Assembly: GCA_028753945.1 (NCBI GenBank)
Contig: JAPNXP010000001.1
Span: 1,788,501 to 1,852,500 of the forward strand
Direction: 5' to 3'
Source: Hexactinellida sp. DTS-2022
Taxonomy: Eukaryota; Porifera; Hexactinellida
Length of the DNA stretch: 64,000 nucleotides
The notes under the pieces are model-generated. The model worked only from the letters and a program-made list of their open reading frames with translations. It searched no databases and was not told where the DNA came from. Positions 26,501-38,500 of the stretch are shown one piece after another (positions within the stretch are counted from its first letter, which is position 1; each line of letters opens with the position of its first letter). The position numbers and the translations under genes were made by a program.

Positions 26501-29500
26501 AGATTTTAGTAAATACTAACATATTTTGAGACATTTTTTAGTTCCAGCCCCCCCCCTAAGGTACACCACTGTCTGGATTCTAACTAATTGTGACATATAC
26601 AGCGTTAAATAGTGGGATTAGTAAAGAAGTAATTCTATTGGTAATGGCAATACTATTCCCATAGAAATTTAAATGTGCTTACTGTAACCAATTTTCGTAA
26701 GTAGTATTATCATAGTGCAAGGGCCGCTCAAACCTGCCGAGTCTCAGCGCATAGGCGTTACGCACTGGCACTACTCACCCTTAAAGGCTACACTAAACTG
26801 GACTACTGAAAGGCGAGGAGTATTTCAAAGTTAAATTTTCAATTGAAATAGTATTCAAGTTACGGCCAGTCCTGGGATAATCATGGTTCTACACTTGGTT
26901 ATCTTCTCCTTTTAATGAACTAGTAAAAAAGTTTGCTATTACTAGCGAAATCCTAAATATGTTAGCAAATATTTAATGTAAAATTTAAATAAGCTTGCTA
27001 GTGGGTGATACGTACCATGTATTGCAAAATAATTTTGTTCGTTTATATATCATTCAATTCATTTTATTTTCTTATCACCAGACACCAGAGGTTTTCAATG
27101 ATTTAGTTTAGGTTAGCCTCGCGAATTAGATTGTTATTTCATAATAATGTAATGTATATCAATAATATACAAACATTAGATGGTCCAAAAAATTGTGAGT
27201 GCCTGAAATGTGGAGCATAAGGTTAATGTATAGTTGACTCCGCTTAATATACTCAGTTTTATTCCAGGTAGATTGACCCAATTAAGCGGAGAAATCTAAT
27301 AACCGAAAATATTTTGAGTCAAACTGTTATTCCGTCCTATAAATCCTGTAAAATTTTGACCCCATTGAGCGGAGAAATATATTAACCGGTGGCTCTATTA
27401 AGCGGAGTATACTGTATATGTATATCAATAATATACGAACATAAATAATGATTTTAGATAGTCATAAGTCTCATAACCAAAAATTAGACTGTCCAAATTA
27501 TCAACAATCTCCAATCAGTTTTGAAAGGACTTTTATCGGGTATTATGAATTTGCTAATTCAATTTACTCGTTTTTAAATGGATTGAATAGCTAATTAGTT
27601 CTGGTTGTGATAGACAGATCGGTATTATATAAAAAATATCAATTTACCCCATTAGTTTATTTAGTAGACAGGCAAACCTCCCAAAGCGGCACCCATCGGG
27701 AGAATGATTTTGTGCCGCTTCTCGGAGGTTGCCGCTACTCGGAGGTGCCGCTTTGGGAGGTTTACTGTATACTAGTATTCTATAATTTTATCCTTTCTAT
27801 ACGTAGAATATATTCACAAATTAATTGTGCGTGAGTTATCCATACCTAATAGCCAATTACATTAATTGTCTAAAGTTAGGCTATTGAGGCCAGGTGGCAC
27901 AACCTGGGACTATACAATCTCTGTTTGTGGGACGAGGTGACAATTTGCTCAGGACTTTTATAATTCCTGTTGTGTCTGATATACTTTTGTAATAATATAC
28001 TGTATTTTATTCCATTAATTCTTGTAGAGGAACCAGATCCAACAACTAGAAAATGTATTCTGCATTGGCTATTACTCCTTGGCTAACCACTAACAGATAT
28101 TAAATATTGTAACAACTTGGTATGGTATGGTAAAGGGAATATTCAGGGCTTATCGCTTTGTGCTTGGAAATTATAGCTCTCCATAACTCTCTCGTCTGCA
28201 ATATGACTTTTTATTGTTATTAATTAATTGTGAATTTGTGATCTGTGATGCAGTTTTAATTCTATATTTAGGATCATTTAAGTGTGTGTGTTTTAAACTT
28301 GTTGTAAAATATTATAGATTATACTTTAATAGTGATTAGTAAATAAGTATCGTTTATTGGGTGTCCCTGAACTGGGGGCGTCTTAGGGCCACAAGGTTGG
28401 GTTTGGCCCAAACTTAGCTAATGTATTCAAGACATACATCGAATGATTAATGGTCAGAGAAATATAGTTTTGTTTCTCTTCTGAAGATAGGAAATTCTTA
28501 TTTAACAATAGACGAGTCCTACGGTCTCGGTCGCTTCGCGACGGATGACTCTCTCACAAAGATCGCTTCGCGACGGATGACTCTCTCACAAAGATCGCTT
28601 CGCGACCTTTGTTCGTTCGTGGTAGACACTACGTGAGACAATTAACAGCTGCTTCGCAGCCTTACCCACCGTCACCGTGAGGTGGAAAACAGAATAGAGA
28701 TATGAACTTATGAATATTTGTATCTATATCTACGTATATATTAAAACGCAATTGTTCTTGGATGTGTTTGTTTGTTTGTTTGTCCAGAATTAAGTGGAAA
28801 GACGACGAGTCCCAGAAAGCTGAAATTTGTACTGCGACAACGATCTATTGGTTTTTGAAACAAAATTTTGGGACTATGACGTAATAAGATAGGTATTTTT
28901 TGCATAACTCCTTCAATTCAGATCGGATTGACTCCAGATTTCATTGGACAGGTTAACCCAATGTAAACACCTGTATACACATTGTGGTTACATGACGTCA
29001 CGAAATAACAAATTACGTAAAACTCCAATAGTTTTCACTCAATCACTCCCAAAATTTATCGCTTTATAGAACTAACTGTGTTACACTTTTGAGCCAATTT
29101 TACTCAAAATGCCACAGAAGTATATATAAAGTATTTTTAATATATTATCATTTCAAGCACTATTTCCTTAATGGAAGGGGTGAAATTCCATTTTCGCTGG
29201 AAATAGACAGTAGAAATTTATTTTGAAAACATATTCACAGAATCTACAAGTCAATCCGAAAACTACTGGTCACTGAACATTTCGGCAGTTAAATACGAAA
29301 CCATAGTTTTTATTTATCTAGTGACTCAGGTGCAGGCTTTCATCCAGGCAAAATTTTCTCCTTGCCTAGATTAAGTTTGAGCTTGCTCACACGCGGTTTT
29401 CCGGAATAAGGGATGGCGAGGATGTGACCGCGCGCGGAGGCACGCTGTAAGGTAGGGAGTGCAAGGATGTTTCCCCGAACAATATTTCTTTGGGAAACTG

Positions 29501-32500
29501 TTGCTCAACATTATTTCCTAGAGAATACTGCCTAAAATATTAAATTTGTATTACGACGTCTGCGGGAGCAACTCTCGATTTTCGCGGGCCTAGAAAATTT
29601 TCCCTCCAAAATTTCTATATGAAACTATATGTAACCCTGCTTAGGTGCAATAAATTCGAAGAGCTATAATTCTAAGGAAAATAAATTAAGACTTAGCGAA
29701 ATGATTTCGAAAGAAATGTATAAATACAATTAGTTTGAACATTGAACACATGTTCCATATCTTAAGCGAAGTCCACTGTTCGTACCAGCGAGGTACGAAA
29801 TGTTGGAATTCTCTCAAAGTTAGTATATTGTAATCAAACCTATCAGAACTTCGCTACGTAAAATTAGTACTTTAATCACTTTGAATTTGAAGTTTGAAAC
29901 AAGGAGAAGAAACTTACCCTCCTCAAATTAATGAAACTTTATGAGGAATTTATTTAATACACCTCAAAAGTTGTATACTATTTCTAAATGTTTAGTTTCA
30001 AGGTGTAGTAAGGCCGCACAGCGGCTTCATTTGAGGCGCGAAGCACCGAACAGTCGCAAAGCGACCGAGACCAAAGGGCTCGTATGGTTAAGTTGACAAT
30101 TTATGCGTATTTACGCTATATAATAACCACCACCAACTGCGAAGCGATTGTTAGAATTTCTTCATTAACAACGCAGGTTGTTGATTGGATAACATATATT
30201 TCTATTCATGAAGAGGTGACAAGACCATCATACTACCTATGCATTTCTAAATAATTGTACACTTAATTGTTTATAACCCACAGTCACTTAACGAAACAAT
30301 AAGGTCACACACATACCAAGTTTAATAGACAAGTGACAAACCATTCCAGTACATATTGTGAGCAAAGTTCATTAATTAAGTGTAGAGCATGAGAATGTAT
30401 ATTACATGGACGGAATTATACAATTTGGGGAAAGTTTATGCATTAAATGATAGTAAATGCATATTACTGTTTCACTCTGACATAATTTAGAGATTAAGCC
30501 TGATTGGATGAATGTCATGGAGGATTCGTTGCATGGTGTTGCGTTGAGAAAATGGAATTTGTTGAAATTTGTCACCTCTGATGTCCTGCAACGATTTGAA
30601 ATCAATGTCTCTAAAATAACTATGCTGTTTTAATTCTTCAAAGGAGCAAATTCTTTTCTTAGCAGATACCTCAAGCAGTCCATCCAACAGGGACCTACAA
30701 GACCTATCGAGAGACGAGTAGCTCGGTCTTTGGGACAACACCTTATACAGCATTTCATTGTAGTTAGGCTCAGGTTGGTACGGGTAGCGGCCCATCAGTA
30801 GACAATAAGCTAGGACTCCTAAGGACCAGAAATCAGTGGAGTGGGAGTAGAAAGAAGCAGCCAGCATCTCCGGTGACATATATTCCATGGTACCGCAAAA
30901 AGTGAGATCGTATTTTCCTTTACATAATTTGCCAGCAAGGCCGAAGTCTGATAGTTTGACTTCTTCCTCATTAGACAACAGGATATTTTCTAGCTTAAGA
31001 TCTCTGTAGACCATTTCGTTCTTGTGTAGATAGTGTAGTGCACTCGCTACTTGGGCTATGTATTTGCAAACGGAGAATTTAGGTAAAATTCTATGTTTCC
31101 TCCAAACTGTGAAGAGGTCGCCACCTTCAGCTAGTTCCAATAGCATAAATAGTTTAAATTCCGTTTGCCATGACTTGTGACACTTTATTATAAAGGGTGA
31201 TTCCAACGATCGATGGATATTCACCTCTTCGTTGAGCCTTGATAGGAGACTAGAGTTCTTAATTTGTTTCTTGTCAATAATCTTGAGAGCATATTTACGT
31301 TGTGTCTGGGAATCTTGAACTTCAAATACTTCAGCAAACCCTCCTGAGCCAATCTTCTTCAAGTAACGGAGATAGAAATGGTTATGTGATACTGTATTCA
31401 TCGTTGAAAGGATTTTGAGCCATTGAGACATGATGGAAATGTAATATTATAAAGTTAATATGAATGCTTACTAAAAACACCACTAGTCTCTCATGCTAAG
31501 TATTTATAGTACCAGTACACAGTGTATTGTAAACACATAGCGGTAATAGACGATATTTTCATTGGCTGAACTGAATGTGATTTGTAACTTCGTCGAGGTA
31601 AATAAAGAAATGGTATTTACAATGCTATCTGAGTTATAAAATAATTGAAATAGTATTCTATTAAAGTTAGCAATTACTTTAGTGCCAGAAGTAATGAGTA
31701 GAAATATTCTGTATTCTTGTACAAGAATAAGAATACCATAAAGAACTTGCAGCAGCTGTAACAGCAGCGCTTCTATGTAGAAGCAAGCAAGTCATTGAAA
31801 AGTTGAACTATTTTTCGCAACAAGAATTAAATTACAGTCAACTCTCATTATAACGAAGTGCATGGGACTTGTAAATTCCTTCGTTGTAATCCGGATATTC
31901 GTTATAAGCGGATAATAATTAATGCATTTAGTGCTCTGGGGGAAATATCCATTTCGTTATAAGCGGGTGTTTCGTTGTATCTGACTTCGTTATAACGGGA
32001 GTTCACTGTAAATAATATGAAAATTCCAACATACACCACACTTAAAGAACGCTTGAAGGATTAAAAGTAACTTTGTTATACTGTAACTTATACATTATTA
32101 TTATTGTGACTGCAAATAATTATGATTTCGTTGAATTACATAGGTCTACTAGAGTAGTTAATAAATACTCATTAGGTTTTGTGTTTCATTAAATTCTAAT
32201 TATATATTTAATGATTATAATTACTGAAATCTACATTATAAATATTCAATAATAATATTAATGACTAAATATGAGCCTATATTTGTGGACATAAACTATT
32301 CTGGTATAACTGATATGGAAATATTATAAATAATAATAGCAAATGATTAATTAATTAGTTTCTTAGTTACTACTGACGAAATATTGGATAATAGTTGGCA
32401 GTTGCATGAAAAAGTGGTTTGAGATGTGGCTACTAACTGAAACGTAATCCTCGTTGTAATTAATGAAGTAAGCATACATTAATTAAGGAAACTACTTTTG

Positions 32501-35500
32501 TATTCATGAAGATGATGATACCAAATTAAAATAGTAAGACAGGCTGTCACAGGCATATACGCACTAAGAGGTGAGTTTAGGGAATTCATACAATATTGAG
32601 CTCACGAGAGTATGATAAGGGCGTGTGCATACATACTGCAGATCACACAACAAATAACTTAGTAGCATACTGAAGTATGTTGATAAGGTATTACCTGGTG
32701 GCATGCGTTTGAGTGCAGATTCCATATTAACTGGTCGTGGAGATTACAGTCGTCATCAGTTCTTTTCTCCTCGTTAGGGGCTACAGGGGTGTACAGGACG
32801 TTTCTGAGTATCACCAACACTCTCTCCACAGCAATGCAGTCTTCCTCCTGTCTGGAATGCCATTCCTCATTCAAGTGCTCTGCGAGAATGTTCACAAGCA
32901 CTGCGATCGGTTTCTCCTCTCTCGCAAAGGCTTCCTTGTAGTCACGAAGATAGTACTCTACCTAATAAATAAAAATAATGTTCATAATATTGTTGTTTGG
33001 CGAAAATTACCATTATATACTAAGTACAATAAAACAGGGGGGGGGTCAATCTTAAGAATACTAACCCATAGGTGACTTCATGGAAAAATATATTTTTAGG
33101 GCATACCCACCCACCCCCCCTCACGAAGTACCAAGTACTTAACGAATTTATTGCTTTTGGACCCCTACACCCATTCAGTATTTTCCACAAGTGACACTCT
33201 GGAGTTGTCACCTGTGTCAGATTAGCATAAATTGATACGAAGATAATTACATCTGGTCCCTCAAGTCCTCCTATGCTGTCCTATGAGCATATTTACCCAA
33301 AACACACTTTTTTAAATTTTTTACAAGTTTAGTTAGTCAGCAATTCTCACCTTTAGGTGTGATAAAAATCGAAAAAATTTCCCTTAGTGTAAATTCTTGA
33401 TAATTTGCTGCAAAATTTCGCAATAATATTGATTCGTACCCTCCATGAAGTACCAGGTACTCCATGAAATATTTTTTTAAATGGGACCCACCACCTGGCT
33501 ATGGGTCAAGTATCTGTCGATTGACCCCCCCCTGAATAAAATACAGTGAACTCCCGTCATAACGAAGTCGGATATACTGAAATGGAGAATTTTCTCCAGA
33601 GCACTAAATGCACCTTAATTATTATCCGCTTATAACGAATATCCGGATATAACGAAGTATTTACTGGTCCCAACCACTTCGTTATAACGAGAGTAACTCA
33701 GTTCACTGTAGTTTAGAAATTGCTAATTGGTGCTTATTACTTATTAACAAGAAGCAAAGGAAATTTAACTAGCAAAAACAAATCTATAATGTCAACAACT
33801 TGCCCTCCGTGTCCCTCCATAAATACCCCATTACTATCAATAAATAAAGTTAGTAAGTTTGCTCATTATATTACTCGAGGATTGAATATAATAATTACTT
33901 CATAATACTGTATGTACAAACACAATACGTTTATTAATAATATGATTACATTATGATAAATAAGATAGTTTGAATGCTCTTGTTCACAAGTATTTCGTGA
34001 TGCATATAAATAACCATCCTCTAAATTATTCTTGCCAACCGTCCCGCTTTTTCGCAAATATTTTGTGAATTGTCCCGCGTCCCGCTTTTAGACACGTTAT
34101 CCCGCTTTTTGTACCCTGTATTTCATTTTTGTGACAATAACAATAAAATATAAAGATCTGAGCATTGCTTCTTCCAATTAGGTAATAAATCTGTAGAATT
34201 GACTAGAGTCCCGTTTTATTTGACGGGACGTCTCGTTTTATGCAATTGGAGCTTATTTATGTACTAATGTTCTTTGTCCCGCCAAACTTCCTTATGTCCC
34301 GCCAAAATTAATTCCTCCGTCCCGCCAAAGACTTGCTATAAGTTGGCAAGTATGCTAAATTGTAAATTTATTAGTTGCGGAATACTTAAATAGCCCCTGA
34401 TTGCAATTGGAGGATCAATTTACATGCCTAAATAAATATAATGAAAATAATTTCGTTCCTAATTGAATTTCAAATCTACACACCACAATTGGTGCACCAA
34501 ATAGATCAGATTATAGAGAGGAAATATGATAGGATTCAAATAGTTGAGACTATTTACTTATGCACTGTGTCAGTATTCCTGGCATTCACTTAGGCGGCCA
34601 CTGGCGCCTATAGCAAGTGGCGCCATCAATAAACTAATAAGCGCCTCAAAATTAAGAATTGATATTTGAATAGGCTATAATTAAGAATTGGTATTTTAAC
34701 AAGTCATACGCAAGATTACCGTTGTTTATAATTATGAATTAAATAATTTCATTAGGAGCACGCCTAATAGTCTATGGTCTGGGCAATCGCTCTGTTTACC
34801 TTGCCCTGATGTCGATCTTGATTCCGTGTGTAGTCTAGTTAAAACCAAATGAATTTTTATAATGTTTACCATTAGTTAACTTTACCAAAGTTCAGAGTGG
34901 ACCATGGGTCGATGGGTCATGGGTCAGATGGGTCACTTAAATTGATGGATCACGGCTCTGTGACCCATGATCATAGGCGCCGAAACTCTCCAGCGCCAGG
35001 GGGGTGTAACTAATACATTTAAATGTGAAAGGTAAAAAAACCGATTCCTATGGTGCATGGTCGCAAAGTTTTACAAGTATGAGGTTAAAGTATAGTGAGT
35101 AATTCTTTGGGGGTCTGGGGGGCTGGCCCCCGAAAAAAATTGATTGCAACAAATGACATTTTTTGAATGAAATATACGTATATTTTACTATTCTAAATTA
35201 TATTGAACATTTTATTTTTTATCCAGAGGGCAAGGTAACACTTAATGTTGCCCCCTTCAACTTTTTACGGGGGGGGGGCGCACGCCCCCTGTTTGCGCCA
35301 CTGCTATGGTGGCTGAAAATCATTATGTTGTACGGGCACAATGTTATACATATATAAACCATCCAATGTAATTTAGAAAAACTCCTTATGGAAATATAAT
35401 TTTTCAATGGGTCTACGTCTATGTTTTTATACTTGTAACATTAAAGAAAATGTCTAATATACCCTCCCTGACTTTTCCCTCAGCCAGGGAGGGTGTAACC

Positions 35501-38500
35501 CCCCCCTACTTTCGGTGCCTATGCCCATGACCCATTTGGAATTTCGATGTTCGTCCAGTTATAAGTACGAATCAAATTAACCCAGAAACATTACAGGGTA
35601 TTTCTTTGGTAATAGAAGTCTACCAAAATTAATTGATTGACAAGCATCATACACAGGCTTTCATCCAGGAAAAATTTACTCTGTTCCAAGATTTAGTTTG
35701 AGCTCGTTCAGTTTTCATTTTGTACGCCTAGATTAGTCATCTTGTATTAAATCTATGGGAGCATCTCTCGATGTTGTAGGCCTAGACTTGACTTTTGTAC
35801 GCCTAGATTAAAATCCAGCCAAATTACGCTCCTTTAGGCGCGATAGCACGCCTGGATAACACCCTGATCATACATATATTGTAAGTCGGACTGTGTTACA
35901 TAATGTTTAGATATTTAAAAAGATATTTAAAAAGGTCAATGGGTAACACGATGGGTCAAAGCGTTACTTCCAATGATGTGGACAAGATTGGCGATCGTCT
36001 TCAGTTCTTGCTGGTACATATATTTTTCTGGTTGCGTAATTAATTCAGAATGCTACTCATTTGACTAAAAACATACCGTTATACAAGATGGGTATCCAAA
36101 TCTGAAATCATGCGATTCATAACAAAGACTTTATCTGCACTACACAATACCGTAAGTTACCACTAGTTTAACCAAATTGACACAGTAAGAACTTGTATAG
36201 CCTACATCGTATTCATTTCATTGAACAAGTCAGTATTTCGACTTGTGGATTATGCATACCGATCAGAGATGCAGCATGCAGCGGTCCGGAAATTTCATGG
36301 ACCGGACCGGACCGTCATGATTTTTTTTCAGGACTGTCCAGACCGTATGATCCAAATACTGGTCCAGACCGTTATATCCCTTATTTGGACAGTTACAGGC
36401 CGCAAAGTAGAGTGGATAATTATATCCACTTGTGTTTATAAGATACTTATTACTTATGTGCTTGTGAACAATGGGAAATAACGGATTTGAGCCCGATCGC
36501 TTGTCCAATCTAGGATGAGTCCAGACCGTTATATCGTTAATTTGGACCGGTCCAGACCACACTTGAAATCAAGCGGACCGAACGACCTGAGACCGGTCGG
36601 TCTGGACCGCAGTCCGGTCCAGAGCGCTGCATCTCTGATACGGATAAGACGTACCTCGGTTAGTATGTACTTTTCTTGTTTCCCAGGTGGTACGTCTTAA
36701 CCGAGTTCTACTGTAAGGTATTAATTAAAATGATGTCTTTATTCTCCAATGAATGTGTGATGATGTTATATGCAAAGGAAGTTAAGTTACAGATTAATTT
36801 GAGGAACCTTAAAATATCTCCAGTTCCATGCTTGGCTTAAATAATACTGTGAATATTTTACTCAGACATATAAGTGATGGACCATTTCTAACTGTATTTG
36901 TATTTCATCCGCTGGATGTGTGATAAGTGCTACAACAAGGGCATTGATAAATGAGCAAGTTTACAAAATCTAAAACAAATCAATTGAATAATTTAGTAAC
37001 GTTAATGAGGAATGATTTCCAGATTGATATATAGTAAATTGCTTGTTTAGTACGTATAATGATTTCAAAACCAGTCATTTATTGTTAGTTTAAATCGTGA
37101 ACTATAGAATTCATGACGCAACGTTACATATTGAGGGTTGGCGACACCAGAAGAATATTAAAGGGCGCCTCTGCTTAGGTCTGGCGCCACTGAACTGACT
37201 GAAGTACCTACTCATTTATTTTTCATATTAAATATAAATAGTACAAAACTGTGCATTATTAATCAAAGGTCAAGGGTACTTACTTCAGATAACTAATATG
37301 CAAATTTTGATTAGAACACAATTCGTGAAAAAAGTAACTGTGGTTCTAATGTGTTAAATATTTGGCATTTAATATGTTTATATTAAATGCGAAACATCCA
37401 ACATAATATAATTCACATAATTATATTAATATATTGAGACATAAATTGTGATAAATTAATGTCTAGGTTGTGAAAAGGAGTAATAATGATATGGTAAGCC
37501 AGAGTTAAAAATCGACTCGCATATACAATATGTCTAGACACGTCAATAATAGCAATTCTGCTCAGGTAATGTGTACTGATTGTCTTTCACCAGAAAAATA
37601 GTAGTATTCTACCAGGAAGAAAGTAGAAAGGACTTCAATTACTCTATAATTATCCAATAAAGCATAAAATACATAAAGTAGTATCATCCCCAAGGAATTT
37701 CAAAGGTTTGCTATTATTCGGATGATCCAGTCCAGTGTTACTATAATTACTATAATTACCTATCTATGCTATAGAAAATGTAATAATGCCGATGGGACTC
37801 TACAGTCTACACTATGTAAATTATTTATGATATTCCTTATTCCCCATGCATTGTGACTAAATTCTTCTTCAAAGTCGAATCAGTTGGAATCTATGGTATT
37901 TGAATGTATATCAGGTCGATGGGCATAGAAGCGGTAACTTACCCATACAGATTCAATTTACCATGGATAAGTAGATGTATATATGAGGCGAAGGAAGTTG
38001 TCCTGGAGGAACTTATGAAGCTGAAATTAACTGAGAGTAAATTTATGACCCAATCCAGCAGAACAAAATAATCAATTTATACTAGAATTATAATCCAAGA
38101 TCGGATCTTTAATTTGTCAGATTTCTGATAACACTTTTTTTAAAATAATTGTTGGGATTCTTTACCAGTCAATGTTAACAAGCGAGTAAAACTAAAGTAA
38201 TATAACAAGCTAATTTTGGTGTTTTCAAAGGAAAATTCGGACTGATACCTGTCCTTCGTTCTCATGTATTGAAGAGGATATAAACATACCTCTGAGAAGC
38301 ATTTGAGAGCAGTTACGTCTTTTTTCCGATCAGCTAGCTCATTGCCAAACACCTGATGAGCTGGTAGAGTTAGATTCAAAATCAGCTTTAGGACATCATT
38401 CCTAAGCACCTAGGAGGTAGTTAATGGATCAGATTTAGAATCTAAATATAACATTGATCATATATTATTTGTATAGTAATTCCATTCTGTCATTATAATA

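Larger units (their letters stand above)
34893..35965. mobile_element. hAT element (CAGAGTGGACCATG family) carrying two younger insertions
   Basis: Left end CAGAGTGGACCATGGGTCGA matches the complete 266-bp element at 24900. Body motifs (CATGACCCATTTGGAA, ACCCAGAAAC) resume after each insertion. Insertions are 34972-35523 and 35654-35866. The right end is lost or decayed after GGTCAATGGGTAACACGATG. Confidence 0.6.

Noticed and set aside
28511..28690. tRNA- or SINE-like hairpins (GTCGCGAAGCGAC)
   Set aside because: No A/B box or cloverleaf. The hairpins recur at Helitron 3' ends.
33020..33211. Small frame in the G/C-run region
   Set aside because: Falls inside a hAT-like non-coding element; composition is repeat-driven.
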